Assembly: GCA_021324175.1 (NCBI GenBank)
Contig: JAJPJP010000169.1
Span: 1-38,365 of the forward strand
From: Chitinophagia bacterium
GTDB lineage: Bacteria > Bacteroidota > Bacteroidia > Chitinophagales > Chitinophagaceae
Direction of reading: 5' to 3'
DNA: 38,365 nucleotides
The notes under the pieces are model-generated. The model made no database searches and was not told the DNA's origin. It was given only the letters and a program-made list of their open reading frames with translations. Shown in pieces: positions 15,008 through 23,292 of this stretch. The position numbers and the translations under genes are program-made. How positions within the stretch are numbered: position 1 is the stretch's first letter; each line of letters starts with the position of its first letter.

Positions 15008-17680
15008 ATGAAACATTTTTACATGAGAAAGTTATTGCTTGCCTTGTTCCTTTCGACTTTTATGGTGAATGCGTATGCTCAATTTCCCGTGGGGGGCGGA
15101 GGTCAGGGCAGGCAGGGGGGGCAGGCGCCGAGTATTGGCCATTTCTATGGTAAAATTGTAGATTCCAAAACAAACAAAGGCTTAGATGGAGTTTCAGTTC
15201 AACTGATTCAAAACAAATTTGATACAGCGACAAAAAAAGGAAAGGACGTTGCAATTGCGGGGATGATTACCGAATCAAAAGGAAACTTCAGTCTGGAGAA
15301 TCTTCCAATTTTTGGTAGCTTCCGACTTAAAATTACAGCTATTGGATACAAACCCTATGAGGTAAAAGTCCAATTCGACATGAAATTTGGGCAGGGCGGT
15401 GACATGAGCCAGGCTTTAAATGGGGTAGATAAAGATTTGGGAAACATTAAATTAGAATCCGAAGCACAAACTTTAAGCGAAGTAACGGTAACTGCCTCAA
15501 AACCATTGATTCAACTTGGGGCCGACAGAAAAATTTATAACGTCGAAAAGGATATTTCCGCCCAGGGCGGCAGTGGCATCGATGTAATGAAGAATGTTCC
15601 ATCGGTCGCAGTCGACATCGACGGAAATGTTACATTGCGTAACGCCACACCAACAATCCTCGTTGATGGCTTGCCTACAACGTTAACGCTGGATCAGATT
15701 CCAGCCGATGCCATACAAAGTGTGGAAATCATCACAAACCCTGGCGCAAAATTTGACGCTTCGGGGGGCACTTCGGGCATTCTGAATATCATACTCAAGA
15801 AGAACAGGAAGGCCGGATATAACGGAAATGTTCGGGCAGGAGTGGACCAGAGAGGCAAGTTGAACTTGGGAGGCGACCTTAATATGAAAGAAGGCAAGGT
15901 AAACTTCTTTGTTGCCGGCAACTATGGTCAGAGGAAGTCAATCTCAACGGGAGTAACGGACCGATATTCATTCTTTTCCAACCCTTTTGACAGCCTGCAA
16001 CAGTATGATAACAATGTCAGTACCGGATATTTTGCCTTTGGACGGGCAGGTATTGATTATTTTCTCGACAATCGAAATACAATATCCGTATCCGGAACCA
16101 TCGTGCACGGGAAGTTTACGCCGTATATCAACAGCAACCTGTTTGTCGATACGCTATACCCCAGCGGGACAGTTTCATCGTTCACTAATAGAAATTCGAA
16201 CACCAACGCCGAATTTAACAATCATGGCGCCATGCTAAGTTACAAGCATAACTTTCCAAGGTCCGGCGAAGAACTGACGGCAAACGCCAACTATAGCAAG
16301 GGGACAAACCAGAATGACAATTTAATCACGTCGAATATATACGAATATAAAGGAGGCGGCTTGACCAGTATCTATACCCAGCAGCAACTTGGCACAGGTG
16401 ACAACGAATTTATGACTGCACAAACGGATTTTACAAACCCCATATCCGACAAATCTAAGTTTGAGACAGGTGCAAGAATTGCGGTAAGAAATGTTTCGAG
16501 CATTAACGATATCGGAATCATCGTGCCGCCAAACAACACGTTCATTTTGGAACCCCTTCTATCATCGCAATATAATTATCATGACCGGGTATATGCGGGC
16601 TACGTCAACTACACAAATGCGGTGAAGAACTTCAGTTACCAGGCGGGATTGAGGGTTGAAGGATCAACTTACAGCGGTTCCTCAAATTATGCCGTGAAAG
16701 ACAACCCGGACACCACTGGGAGTTTCGGAAATAAGTACCCGGTGAGTCTTTTTCCAAGCGTATTCCTCACTCAGAAACTCGGCGGAGAACAGGAAATTCA
16801 GTTAAGTTATACACGTCGCATCGACCGACCTAATTTTTTTCAGCTATTTCCATTCACGAACTATTCAGACTCCCTGAATCTCACACAAGGAAATCCAAAT
16901 TTAAAACCGCAGTTCACCAATTCGCTGGAGCTAACCTATCAAAAGACTTTTCCGGGCAACAATACTTTCATTGCCTCAGTATATTACAAGTATACAACCG
17001 ACTTGATTACTGGATATTCTGATTCAAGTAAAAATCCGCTGAACGATTCAACAGTAATATTGAGCACATTTGTCAATGCAAATTCGAGTTTTGTTGGCGG
17101 CTTTGAAATAATTGGAAGAAATAGCATTACCAAGTGGTGGGACATTACTAGCAACATAAACATATTCACCTCAAAAATAAACGCGAGCAACGTCGCGGTG
17201 CCGACAGTTGGTCAAACCTACAGCTGGTTTGGGAAAATTAACAATACCTTCAAATTGAATAAGCACGTCACCCTCCAATTAACTGGCGACTATACTTCCA
17301 AGACAGTACTGCCTCCCGGCGGAAGCGCTGGTACCGGGAGCAATACCAGCGGTAGGGGATTCGGGGTTGCAGTGAGTGGGAATGCCCAAGGATATACCAA
17401 ACCAAGTGGAGGCGTAGATGCGGCCCTTCGGTATGAATTTCTGAAAAATAAGGCCGCTTCGCTAACACTTAGCGTGAATGATATATTCCGAACAAGAATA
17501 GCAGACGTTTATACATCGTCGCCGTTTTTCATCCAGGAATATAACAGGCGAAGAGATCCCCAGTTTTTCCGCCTTCAATTCAATTACCGCTTCGGCAAAT
17601 TTGATGTTTCTCTCTTTAAACGAAAAAATACCAAGGCCGATACTGATAGCATGCAAAATAGCATGCAAGGCGTCCAATAG
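15008..17680 (+). CDS. Outer-membrane beta-barrel receptor, TonB-dependent (OMP_b-brl_3 type)
   Basis: 890 residues; ATG at 15008, or 15023 (MRKLLLALF) as a second possibility. A signal peptide ends near NAYAQ (about residue 25). A Gly/Gln-rich spacer (FPVGGGGQGRQGGQAPS) is followed by a carboxypeptidase-like domain (about 45-150: YGKIVDSKTNKGLDGVSVQL), then a plug (about 155-265: LSEVTVTASKPLIQL, ILVDGLPTTLTLDQIPADAIQSVEIITNPGAKFDASG). The remainder is a barrel with the QLSYTRRIDRPNFFQLFPF segment typical of Pfam OMP_b-brl_3. These proteins are TonB-family transporters or related exporters with unknown ligands. The gene is convergent with the DUF4407 gene, with 27 bases between stops. Two G-homopolymers (six and seven G) lie just after the signal peptide. 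Confidence 0.92.
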   Translation: MKHFYMRKLLLALFLSTFMVNAYAQFPVGGGGQGRQGGQAPSIGHFYGKIVDSKTNKGLDGVSVQLIQNKFDTATKKGKDVAIAGMITESKGNFSLENLPIFGSFRLKITAIGYKPYEVKVQFDMKFGQGGDMSQALNGVDKDLGNIKLESEAQTLSEVTVTASKPLIQLGADRKIYNVEKDISAQGGSGIDVMKNVPSVAVDIDGNVTLRNATPTILVDGLPTTLTLDQIPADAIQSVEIITNPGAKFDASGGTSGILNIILKKNRKAGYNGNVRAGVDQRGKLNLGGDLNMKEGKVNFFVAGNYGQRKSISTGVTDRYSFFSNPFDSLQQYDNNVSTGYFAFGRAGIDYFLDNRNTISVSGTIVHGKFTPYINSNLFVDTLYPSGTVSSFTNRNSNTNAEFNNHGAMLSYKHNFPRSGEELTANANYSKGTNQNDNLITSNIYEYKGGGLTSIYTQQQLGTGDNEFMTAQTDFTNPISDKSKFETGARIAVRNVSSINDIGIIVPPNNTFILEPLLSSQYNYHDRVYAGYVNYTNAVKNFSYQAGLRVEGSTYSGSSNYAVKDNPDTTGSFGNKYPVSLFPSVFLTQKLGGEQEIQLSYTRRIDRPNFFQLFPFTNYSDSLNLTQGNPNLKPQFTNSLELTYQKTFPGNNTFIASVYYKYTTDLITGYSDSSKNPLNDSTVILSTFVNANSSFVGGFEIIGRNSITKWWDITSNINIFTSKINASNVAVPTVGQTYSWFGKINNTFKLNKHVTLQLTGDYTSKTVLPPGGSAGTGSNTSGRGFGVAVSGNAQGYTKPSGGVDAALRYEFLKNKAASLTLSVNDIFRTRIADVYTSSPFFIQEYNRRRDPQFFRLQFNYRFGKFDVSLFKRKNTKADTDSMQNSMQGVQ

Positions 17681-17707
17681 TTTTTGAAATCTTGTAAAAG
17701 AATCGGT

Positions 17708-18964
17708 TTACAAAATACTCTCTTCGCGAAAATTAAACTGATTTCGGATATTTTTTAGTAAATCATCCATAGCAACTGAATTGTTATGGTAACGCTCACC
17801 TCTCTCCCATCGTTGCAGCTGGTTATCAATTTGTCTTTGCTGAATCGCAGAAACTTTTGTCAAAAGATCGTCAGATATTTCTCTTTTCTTTTGGTAAATA
17901 CCATCCAATTTATCGTCAAGCAGAGATTTCTCGTGCCGCATTTGGTTCTCAGACGTCGCCATTTGCAACAATTCTTCTTTGGCCAATGCGACGTCGTATG
18001 GTCCAACTGTCATTATTAGTTTCGATAATATTGGAGCGGTCTCGATCATAATAATTAAGAGGCTGATAAATAATATAGCCCAGAATACGCTGATTTCCTG
18101 GCTACTCAAATCAGCAAGTGCCTTATTCTTTTCAAGAAAGCCTTTTGTCTCGTTATTTATTTGGGTGAATTGCACTTTCTTGGTCTCGTTTCCCGCTGTA
18201 ATCTGGTTTATCGTGCTGTCTTTGCTTCTGATTTGCAAAGTCAGACGCTGCATTTCCGGCGTGTAGTGTTCAAGATAATCTTGGTATGCCTCCTTTTTCA
18301 GCATGGTGAGATCCTTAATTCCGCGCAACATTGACCCTCCGGTCCCATCGGCCTCTTGTAAATAGGCTCGTTGTAGTGCGGCCAAGGAATCTTCTATTGA
18401 CGATCTCTCGTGCGTCATTAGTTTTTTCGCCGCTTGAGCATCCAATAAGGTTCTGCTTGTTTCTAAATTCACCAAGCTGTCATTGAACATTTGCTGGTGA
18501 TGCCTATTCTCAGAGATTTTTACATTTATCTCTTTCTCAAATATTTTGAGCTCCAATGGTCTCGCGATGGTAAACGAGATCAGTAATGCGAGTATAACTC
18601 TCGGAATTGCCATCATGACCTGTTTTCTGGTTGATACTCCGTATTTGCGCATGGACGTAACCATGAAACGGTCGAAATTAAAAATAATAAGGCCCCAAAT
18701 TATCCCGAACATCCATGCCCAAATCCAATTTCCGAAAACTGTTTCCAACGCGTATCCTGCTGAAATTGATGCCAGAACAAAAGTGCCAATAAGAACGCCT
18801 CCTAAACCCGCATATTTCGAGTGTTCAGATGGGTATTCTTTAAGCAAGTTTTGGTGAACTCCTGCACACCACCAAAAAAAATGCGAGTGGGTATTGCTCT
18901 CGCTCCTACCGAATGACTCATAGGAAAGCGATTCTGTGTGCTGATTATTGATAGCAGCATTCAT
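17708..18964 (-). CDS. DUF4407 membrane/coiled-coil protein
   Basis: 418 residues. The N-terminal region HSHFFWWCAGVHQNLLKEYPSEHSKYAGLGGVLIGTF is characteristic of DUF4407. Hydrophobic segments lie near residues 52-75, 80-100, 125-147 and 290-315. Between the third and fourth there is a long charged, heptad-like region (about 150-285) that should be a coiled coil or helical stalk outside the membrane. A second Lys/Gln-rich coiled coil forms the C-terminal cytoplasmic tail. No enzymatic motif is seen. The function of the family is unknown. It stands alone on the minus strand, convergent with the receptor gene and divergent from topA. Confidence 0.87.
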   Translation of the reverse strand: MNAAINNQHTESLSYESFGRSESNTHSHFFWWCAGVHQNLLKEYPSEHSKYAGLGGVLIGTFVLASISAGYALETVFGNWIWAWMFGIIWGLIIFNFDRFMVTSMRKYGVSTRKQVMMAIPRVILALLISFTIARPLELKIFEKEINVKISENRHHQQMFNDSLVNLETSRTLLDAQAAKKLMTHERSSIEDSLAALQRAYLQEADGTGGSMLRGIKDLTMLKKEAYQDYLEHYTPEMQRLTLQIRSKDSTINQITAGNETKKVQFTQINNETKGFLEKNKALADLSSQEISVFWAILFISLLIIMIETAPILSKLIMTVGPYDVALAKEELLQMATSENQMRHEKSLLDDKLDGIYQKKREISDDLLTKVSAIQQRQIDNQLQRWERGERYHNNSVAMDDLLKNIRNQFNFREESIL

Positions 18965-19126
18965 AAATCTGATTTATTCAGTGAAAAAAATTGGAGGTTG
19001 GAGCGGGAACACAAGCAAAACGTCGATTTTAAAAAGAAATTGCAAAATAAAAGCTAAAGTGAATTCGGGAAAGCTTTAACAGACAAATGCTCGTTGCATT
19101 AGCGCAAAAACAATTTAAATAACCGG

Positions 19127-19154
19127 TTGTTATCGCGAGCAATTTTTTACTTTG
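19127..19154 (+). promoter_or_regulatory. Candidate topA promoter
   Basis: TTG at 19127-19129 and TACTTTG at 19148-19154 are 18 bases apart, close to the Bacteroidota -33/-7 arrangement, although the -7 box is one base short of TAnnTTTG. The start codon follows 57 bases later. Nothing else is apparent in the gap 18965-19211. Confidence 0.4.
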
Positions 19155-19211
19155 ACTGTTATACATTAAACTTGCACGCCGGTGAACAATTGTAAATTGG
19201 TTAAAGAAAGT

Positions 19212-21803
19212 ATGGCAAAGAACTTATTGATTGTTGAATCTCCCGCTAAAGCGAAAACGATTGAGAAAATTTTGGGCAAGGACTTCGAAGTAAAAAGTTG
19301 CTATGGGCATATCCGAGACCTGGAAAAGGAAGACATGGGTATCAACATTGCGAAAAACTACCAGCCGCGTTACATCGTTCCACCTGAAAAACAAAAAGTT
19401 GTAAAAGAGCTGAAAAGCCTGGCCAAAAAAAGCGAAGAGGTATGGCTCGCAACCGATGAGGACCGTGAAGGTGAAGCGATCAGTTGGCACCTATGCGAAG
19501 TCTTGGGCCTGGATCCAAAAACTACAAAGCGAATTGTCTTTCATGAAATAACCAAGCCGGCGATACAGTCAGCGGTAAAAATGCCTAGAACTGTTGACAT
19601 GAACTTGGTAAACGCGCAACAGGCTCGGAGGATCCTTGACAGGATTGTCGGGTTTGAATTGAGTCCGGTACTTTGGAGGAAAATGAGTATGAAGAACAAT
19701 CTGAGCGCAGGTCGGGTGCAGAGTGTTGCGGTCAGGTTGATAGCAGAGCGGGAACGAGAAATCAATGCTTTCTCCCCCATAGGAAGCTTCAAGGTTGAAG
19801 CAATATTTTCAGCAAAAGATAACCATGGTAAAAATGTTGGCATTACCGCAGAGGGCAAGAAATATTCGTCAGATTCCGGTGCCTCTGAATTTCTCAACAG
19901 TTGTATCGGAGCCACCTATTCAGTAAGTGACCTACAAGTCAAACCAGCCAGAAAGTCACCCTCAGCACCGTTCACAACTTCAACCCTTCAGCAAGAAGCA
20001 AGCAGAAAGCTCGGATATTCAGTCAGCCGGACAATGGTTCTAGCCCAAAAGTTATATGAGAGTGGCAAAATAACTTATATGAGGACTGATAGTGTGAATT
20101 TGAGCAGCACTGCGCTTGAAAACATCGAGAACCAAATTGCCAGTCAATATGGAGTGAATTACGTGCAGTTGCGAAAATTCAAGAATAAGAACGAATCAGC
20201 CCAGGAAGCGCACGAGGCTATTCGCCCAACTTACATGGATAATACGAGCGTGGATGATTTCGATTGCAAGAGCCTATATGATCTTATCTGGAAACGTACA
20301 ATGGCAAGCCAAATGGCCGACGCAGAACTAGAGAAGACGGTAGTGAAAATTCAAATTTCGACGAATCGAGAAGAATTAACAGCTCAGGGCGAAATATTAA
20401 AATTTGACGGTTTTTTAAAAGTCTACAGGGAAGACAGGGATGACGAAGATATAAATGATGACGATCTCCGGGAAGGCATTCTGCCACCACTTCGAACTGG
20501 ACAACGTCTCGAACTACGGGACCTTAGAGCAACTGAGAGATTCAGTCGTGCACTGCCAAGATACACAGAAGCCTCTCTAGTAAAGAAACTGGAAGAACTT
20601 GGCATAGGTAGGCCTTCTACCTATGCTCCCACTATATCAACAATATTGAAAAGAGGGTATGTTGAAAAAAGGGATAAAGAGGGTACACAACGAGAATTTA
20701 GGATTTTGATTTTAAAACAAAATAAACTGACCACAAGCATTGAAAAGGAGAATACCGGCGCTGAAAAATCAAAGTTGTTTCCCACGGATCTTGGTCTTGT
20801 CGTGACGGACTTTTTAAAGCAGTATTTTGACGATATTATGGACTACAATTTTACTGCCAGGATAGAAGAAGAATTCGACGAAGTTGCTGAAGGAAAGATT
20901 AAGTGGAATAAAATGATTGATGAATTCTATACGCCTTTTAAAAGAGATGTGGAGAAGACCATAGAGACTGCGGAACGAATAAAAGGAGAACGAGAACTTG
21001 GAGTCGATCCTACGTCCGGTAAAAAGGTAGTGGCAAGAATGGGCCGCTATGGACCTATGGTGCAAATAGGGGAAGCCAATGAAGAAGAGAAACCTCGCTT
21101 CGCGAAATTGAAAAATACGCAGAGCATCGAAACAATATCGTTTGATGAGGCGATGGACCTCTTTAAACTCGGTGCCCCCCTCGGTGAATATGAAGGACAG
21201 GAAATATCGGTTAACGTTGGTCGGTTCGGACCATACGTAAAGTTTGGAGACCAGTTCGTGTCTATTCCACGCGGCGAAGAGGCATCATCAGTCGAATTGG
21301 AAAGGGCAATTGAAATAATTGAAGCCAAAAGAATTGAAGATGCGCCAATTGGCTACTACGACCAAAAACCAATCACCAAGGGTCGGGGCAGGTTCGGACC
21401 TTATCTAAAATGGAACAACCTTTTCATCAATGTACCGCGCGCTTATAATTTCGAAAATCTCACAGTCAAAGATTGCGACACGCTGATTAAAAAGAAGATA
21501 GAAAAAGAAGCGAAGCGATTCATAAGACAATGGCCGGAGGAAAACATTGCCATTGAAAACGGCCGTTGGGGCCCCTTTATAAGGTTTGGTAAAAAAATGA
21601 TGAAAATCCCTGCCGAGGGCGCAAAGGGGAAATTTACGGTCGAAGAACTTGAGAATCTAGGTCTGGACCACATAAAAAAAATGATCAAAGAGCAAGATCC
21701 CAGAGCTTTTGACAAACGATCGGCTTCCAGGAAAAAACCTTCAGCCAAAGTGGCTGGGAGCAAAAAAAACTCGCCGAAAAAAAAGACCCCAAAAAAGAAG
21801 TAA
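19212..21803 (+). CDS. topA: Type I DNA topoisomerase (topoisomerase IA)
   Basis: 863 residues from ATG at 19212; a GTG at 19182 would add ten residues before the conserved MAKNLLIVESPAKAKTI start. The TOPRIM domain (1-110) has Glu9 and the D82/D84 pair in ATDEDREGEAISWH. The active-site Tyr289 is in GKITYMRTDS, with strand-binding RPT and HEAIRPT motifs afterwards. Instead of the zinc fingers of E. coli TopA, the C-terminal third carries four GRxGPxxxxG repeats (GRYGPMVQIG, GRFGPYVKFG, GRFGPYLKW, GRWGPFIRFG) and a Lys-rich tail. This arrangement is known in many non-enterobacterial TopA proteins. It relaxes negative supercoils through single-strand breaks in the cytoplasm. It is an essential housekeeping gene in most bacteria. 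Confidence 0.97.
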   Translation: MAKNLLIVESPAKAKTIEKILGKDFEVKSCYGHIRDLEKEDMGINIAKNYQPRYIVPPEKQKVVKELKSLAKKSEEVWLATDEDREGEAISWHLCEVLGLDPKTTKRIVFHEITKPAIQSAVKMPRTVDMNLVNAQQARRILDRIVGFELSPVLWRKMSMKNNLSAGRVQSVAVRLIAEREREINAFSPIGSFKVEAIFSAKDNHGKNVGITAEGKKYSSDSGASEFLNSCIGATYSVSDLQVKPARKSPSAPFTTSTLQQEASRKLGYSVSRTMVLAQKLYESGKITYMRTDSVNLSSTALENIENQIASQYGVNYVQLRKFKNKNESAQEAHEAIRPTYMDNTSVDDFDCKSLYDLIWKRTMASQMADAELEKTVVKIQISTNREELTAQGEILKFDGFLKVYREDRDDEDINDDDLREGILPPLRTGQRLELRDLRATERFSRALPRYTEASLVKKLEELGIGRPSTYAPTISTILKRGYVEKRDKEGTQREFRILILKQNKLTTSIEKENTGAEKSKLFPTDLGLVVTDFLKQYFDDIMDYNFTARIEEEFDEVAEGKIKWNKMIDEFYTPFKRDVEKTIETAERIKGERELGVDPTSGKKVVARMGRYGPMVQIGEANEEEKPRFAKLKNTQSIETISFDEAMDLFKLGAPLGEYEGQEISVNVGRFGPYVKFGDQFVSIPRGEEASSVELERAIEIIEAKRIEDAPIGYYDQKPITKGRGRFGPYLKWNNLFINVPRAYNFENLTVKDCDTLIKKKIEKEAKRFIRQWPEENIAIENGRWGPFIRFGKKMMKIPAEGAKGKFTVEELENLGLDHIKKMIKEQDPRAFDKRSASRKKPSAKVAGSKKNSPKKKTPKKK

Positions 21804-21952
21804 GCTGGCAGATAACAGTCCATACACAAGATTATGGTTGGCCGCCCGTTATTAAGATTACCATTGTGAATTTGTGGAAAAAAAGGTCGATTCAGGTCCT
21901 TAATGTTCCCCGAATATTACAGAAAGAACGGAAAATCAAAAGGTAATTTTTA

Positions 21953-22822
21953 ATGCAGGAAAATCACGAGATAAAAGCTTTGTTCACCCTCATTGACGAT
22001 CCCGATGAAACGATATTTAACTCGGTTAGTGATCGAATAGTTAGTTATGGAAGGGGCATCATCCCCAACCTGGAAAATTTATGGGAGAACACAATCAGCG
22101 AGGATGTACAGGAACGAATTGAGCTGCTGATCCATAGGTTACATTTTAACGATTTGACTGAAGACTTCTCAAGATGGAAGCAGAACAGTTACCAGGACCT
22201 CCTGACGGCTGCAATGTTGGTTGCCAAATTTCAATACCCTGAAATGGCAACAGCCAGCGTACTTCAGGAGGTTGAAAAACTACGGAGGAATGTGTGGCTT
22301 GAACTAAATAATTATTTGACTCCACTCGAACAGATAAATGTCCTCACTAGTATAATTTTTAATTATTACGGTTTAAAAGGGGTCGAGGTCGGTTATCAAA
22401 ATCCTGACGAATTTCTGATTAACAAGGTTGTCGAAACAAAAAGGGGAAATGCAATCGCAAACGGGATATTGTATCTGATACTAGCCGAATTACTTGACAT
22501 CCCCGTCAAGCCAATAAATATCCCGCGGCAATTTGTGCTGGCATACATAAAGCCGGAATATTTGCAACCTGATACGGAAAACCTGCAATCGAGAATTGAC
22601 TTTTTCATAGATCCAATAAGCGGACAGGTATTCACGCATAAAGATGTAGAAAACTATTTTCGCAGGGTTTCCGTTCCCCCCGTTCCCTCCTATTTCAAAT
22701 CCATTTCGCATATTCGGGTTATTCAAACTTTGCTTGAGGAATTTGGCAAATGCTTTGACAACCCAAAGAGTGATTATAAAAAAATTGAATTGTCCTCTCT
22801 CTCCAATTTGCTCGAAGAATAA
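21953..22822 (+). CDS. SirB1/transglutaminase-like domain protein
   Basis: 289 residues, no signal peptide. The N-terminal third resembles HEAT-like helices (FTLIDDPDETIFNSVSDRIVSYG). The middle shows the SirB1/Transglut_core2 pattern: YLTPLEQINVLTSIIFNYYGLKGVEVGYQNPDEFLINKVVETKRGNAIANGILYLILAELLDIPVKPINIPRQFVLAYI, followed by FFIDPISGQVFTHKDVENYF. The transglutaminase catalytic Cys is absent at the expected helix (KRGNAIANGILY), as in other SirB1-like proteins, so catalysis is doubtful. SirB1 relatives often sit near translation or heme genes; their role is unclear. Here the gene follows topA by 149 bases on the same strand. Confidence is in the family, not in the function. Confidence 0.8.
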   Translation: MQENHEIKALFTLIDDPDETIFNSVSDRIVSYGRGIIPNLENLWENTISEDVQERIELLIHRLHFNDLTEDFSRWKQNSYQDLLTAAMLVAKFQYPEMATASVLQEVEKLRRNVWLELNNYLTPLEQINVLTSIIFNYYGLKGVEVGYQNPDEFLINKVVETKRGNAIANGILYLILAELLDIPVKPINIPRQFVLAYIKPEYLQPDTENLQSRIDFFIDPISGQVFTHKDVENYFRRVSVPPVPSYFKSISHIRVIQTLLEEFGKCFDNPKSDYKKIELSSLSNLLEE

Positions 22823-23292
22823 ATCTTAAAATTTTTTTTGGAATTTTTGCCAAAATTGAGACCAGAGTTATCAGGTGATCAATCATTTAGATTTCGATCG
22901 CGTTTTGTTTACAATAAAAACTTTTCAGGGGCAGAACGACTCCATTGCAAAATCAAAATCTGCATATTAGATTTGCCTCACCTTTAGTTCAAACATCCTT
23001 TTGAGAATTTCCAGCCTGTTCCCCTCAGGCGTATTGTTGATCCCATACTCAATGCCAAAAACCTCCCCTTATTTAAGCTTGAAAGAGCAACAATTCACTC
23101 GACACCAGTTTGACTACATGAAATTCATCCTTTGAATTATCATTGAGCCCTCATGAGGCTATGCGAGCTACCATTTCGCTGAACCAAGCTCCAGATAAAC
23201 CATTTCATTTTCCTTTCTCCTTTAAAACCCTCGTGTATACGCGAGAAGAATTTGTGTTGTCTAAACCCGATTATAAAACAAAAAAATTCAAA
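22823..23292 (+). other. Long gap between the SirB1-like gene and the T9SS protein gene
   Basis: 470 bases without an intact gene. It is AT-rich near its left end. It contains one coding-like minus-strand fragment (22967-23068), described separately. An open frame from 23143 runs into the downstream gene but its first 50 residues look random, so it is leader sequence. I see no clear promoter, though a CCTTTG string occurs near 23132. Confidence 0.5.
22967..23068 (-). pseudogene. Possible remnant of a decayed gene
   Basis: On the minus strand, between stops, 33 codons read with a natural amino-acid mix: GEVFGIEYGINNTPEGNR, then LEILKRMFELKVRQI and TAA. There is no in-frame ATG in front; the codon before the fragment is TAA. 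A little further upstream in the same frame is MIIQRMNFM followed by TAG. The pattern suggests the C-terminus of a gene broken by mutations. I do not recognise the family. Chance is possible for so short a stretch. Confidence 0.25.

Noticed and set aside
23143-23292. 50-residue N-terminal extension of the T9SS protein
   Set aside because: It would hide a textbook signal peptide that begins at 23293.
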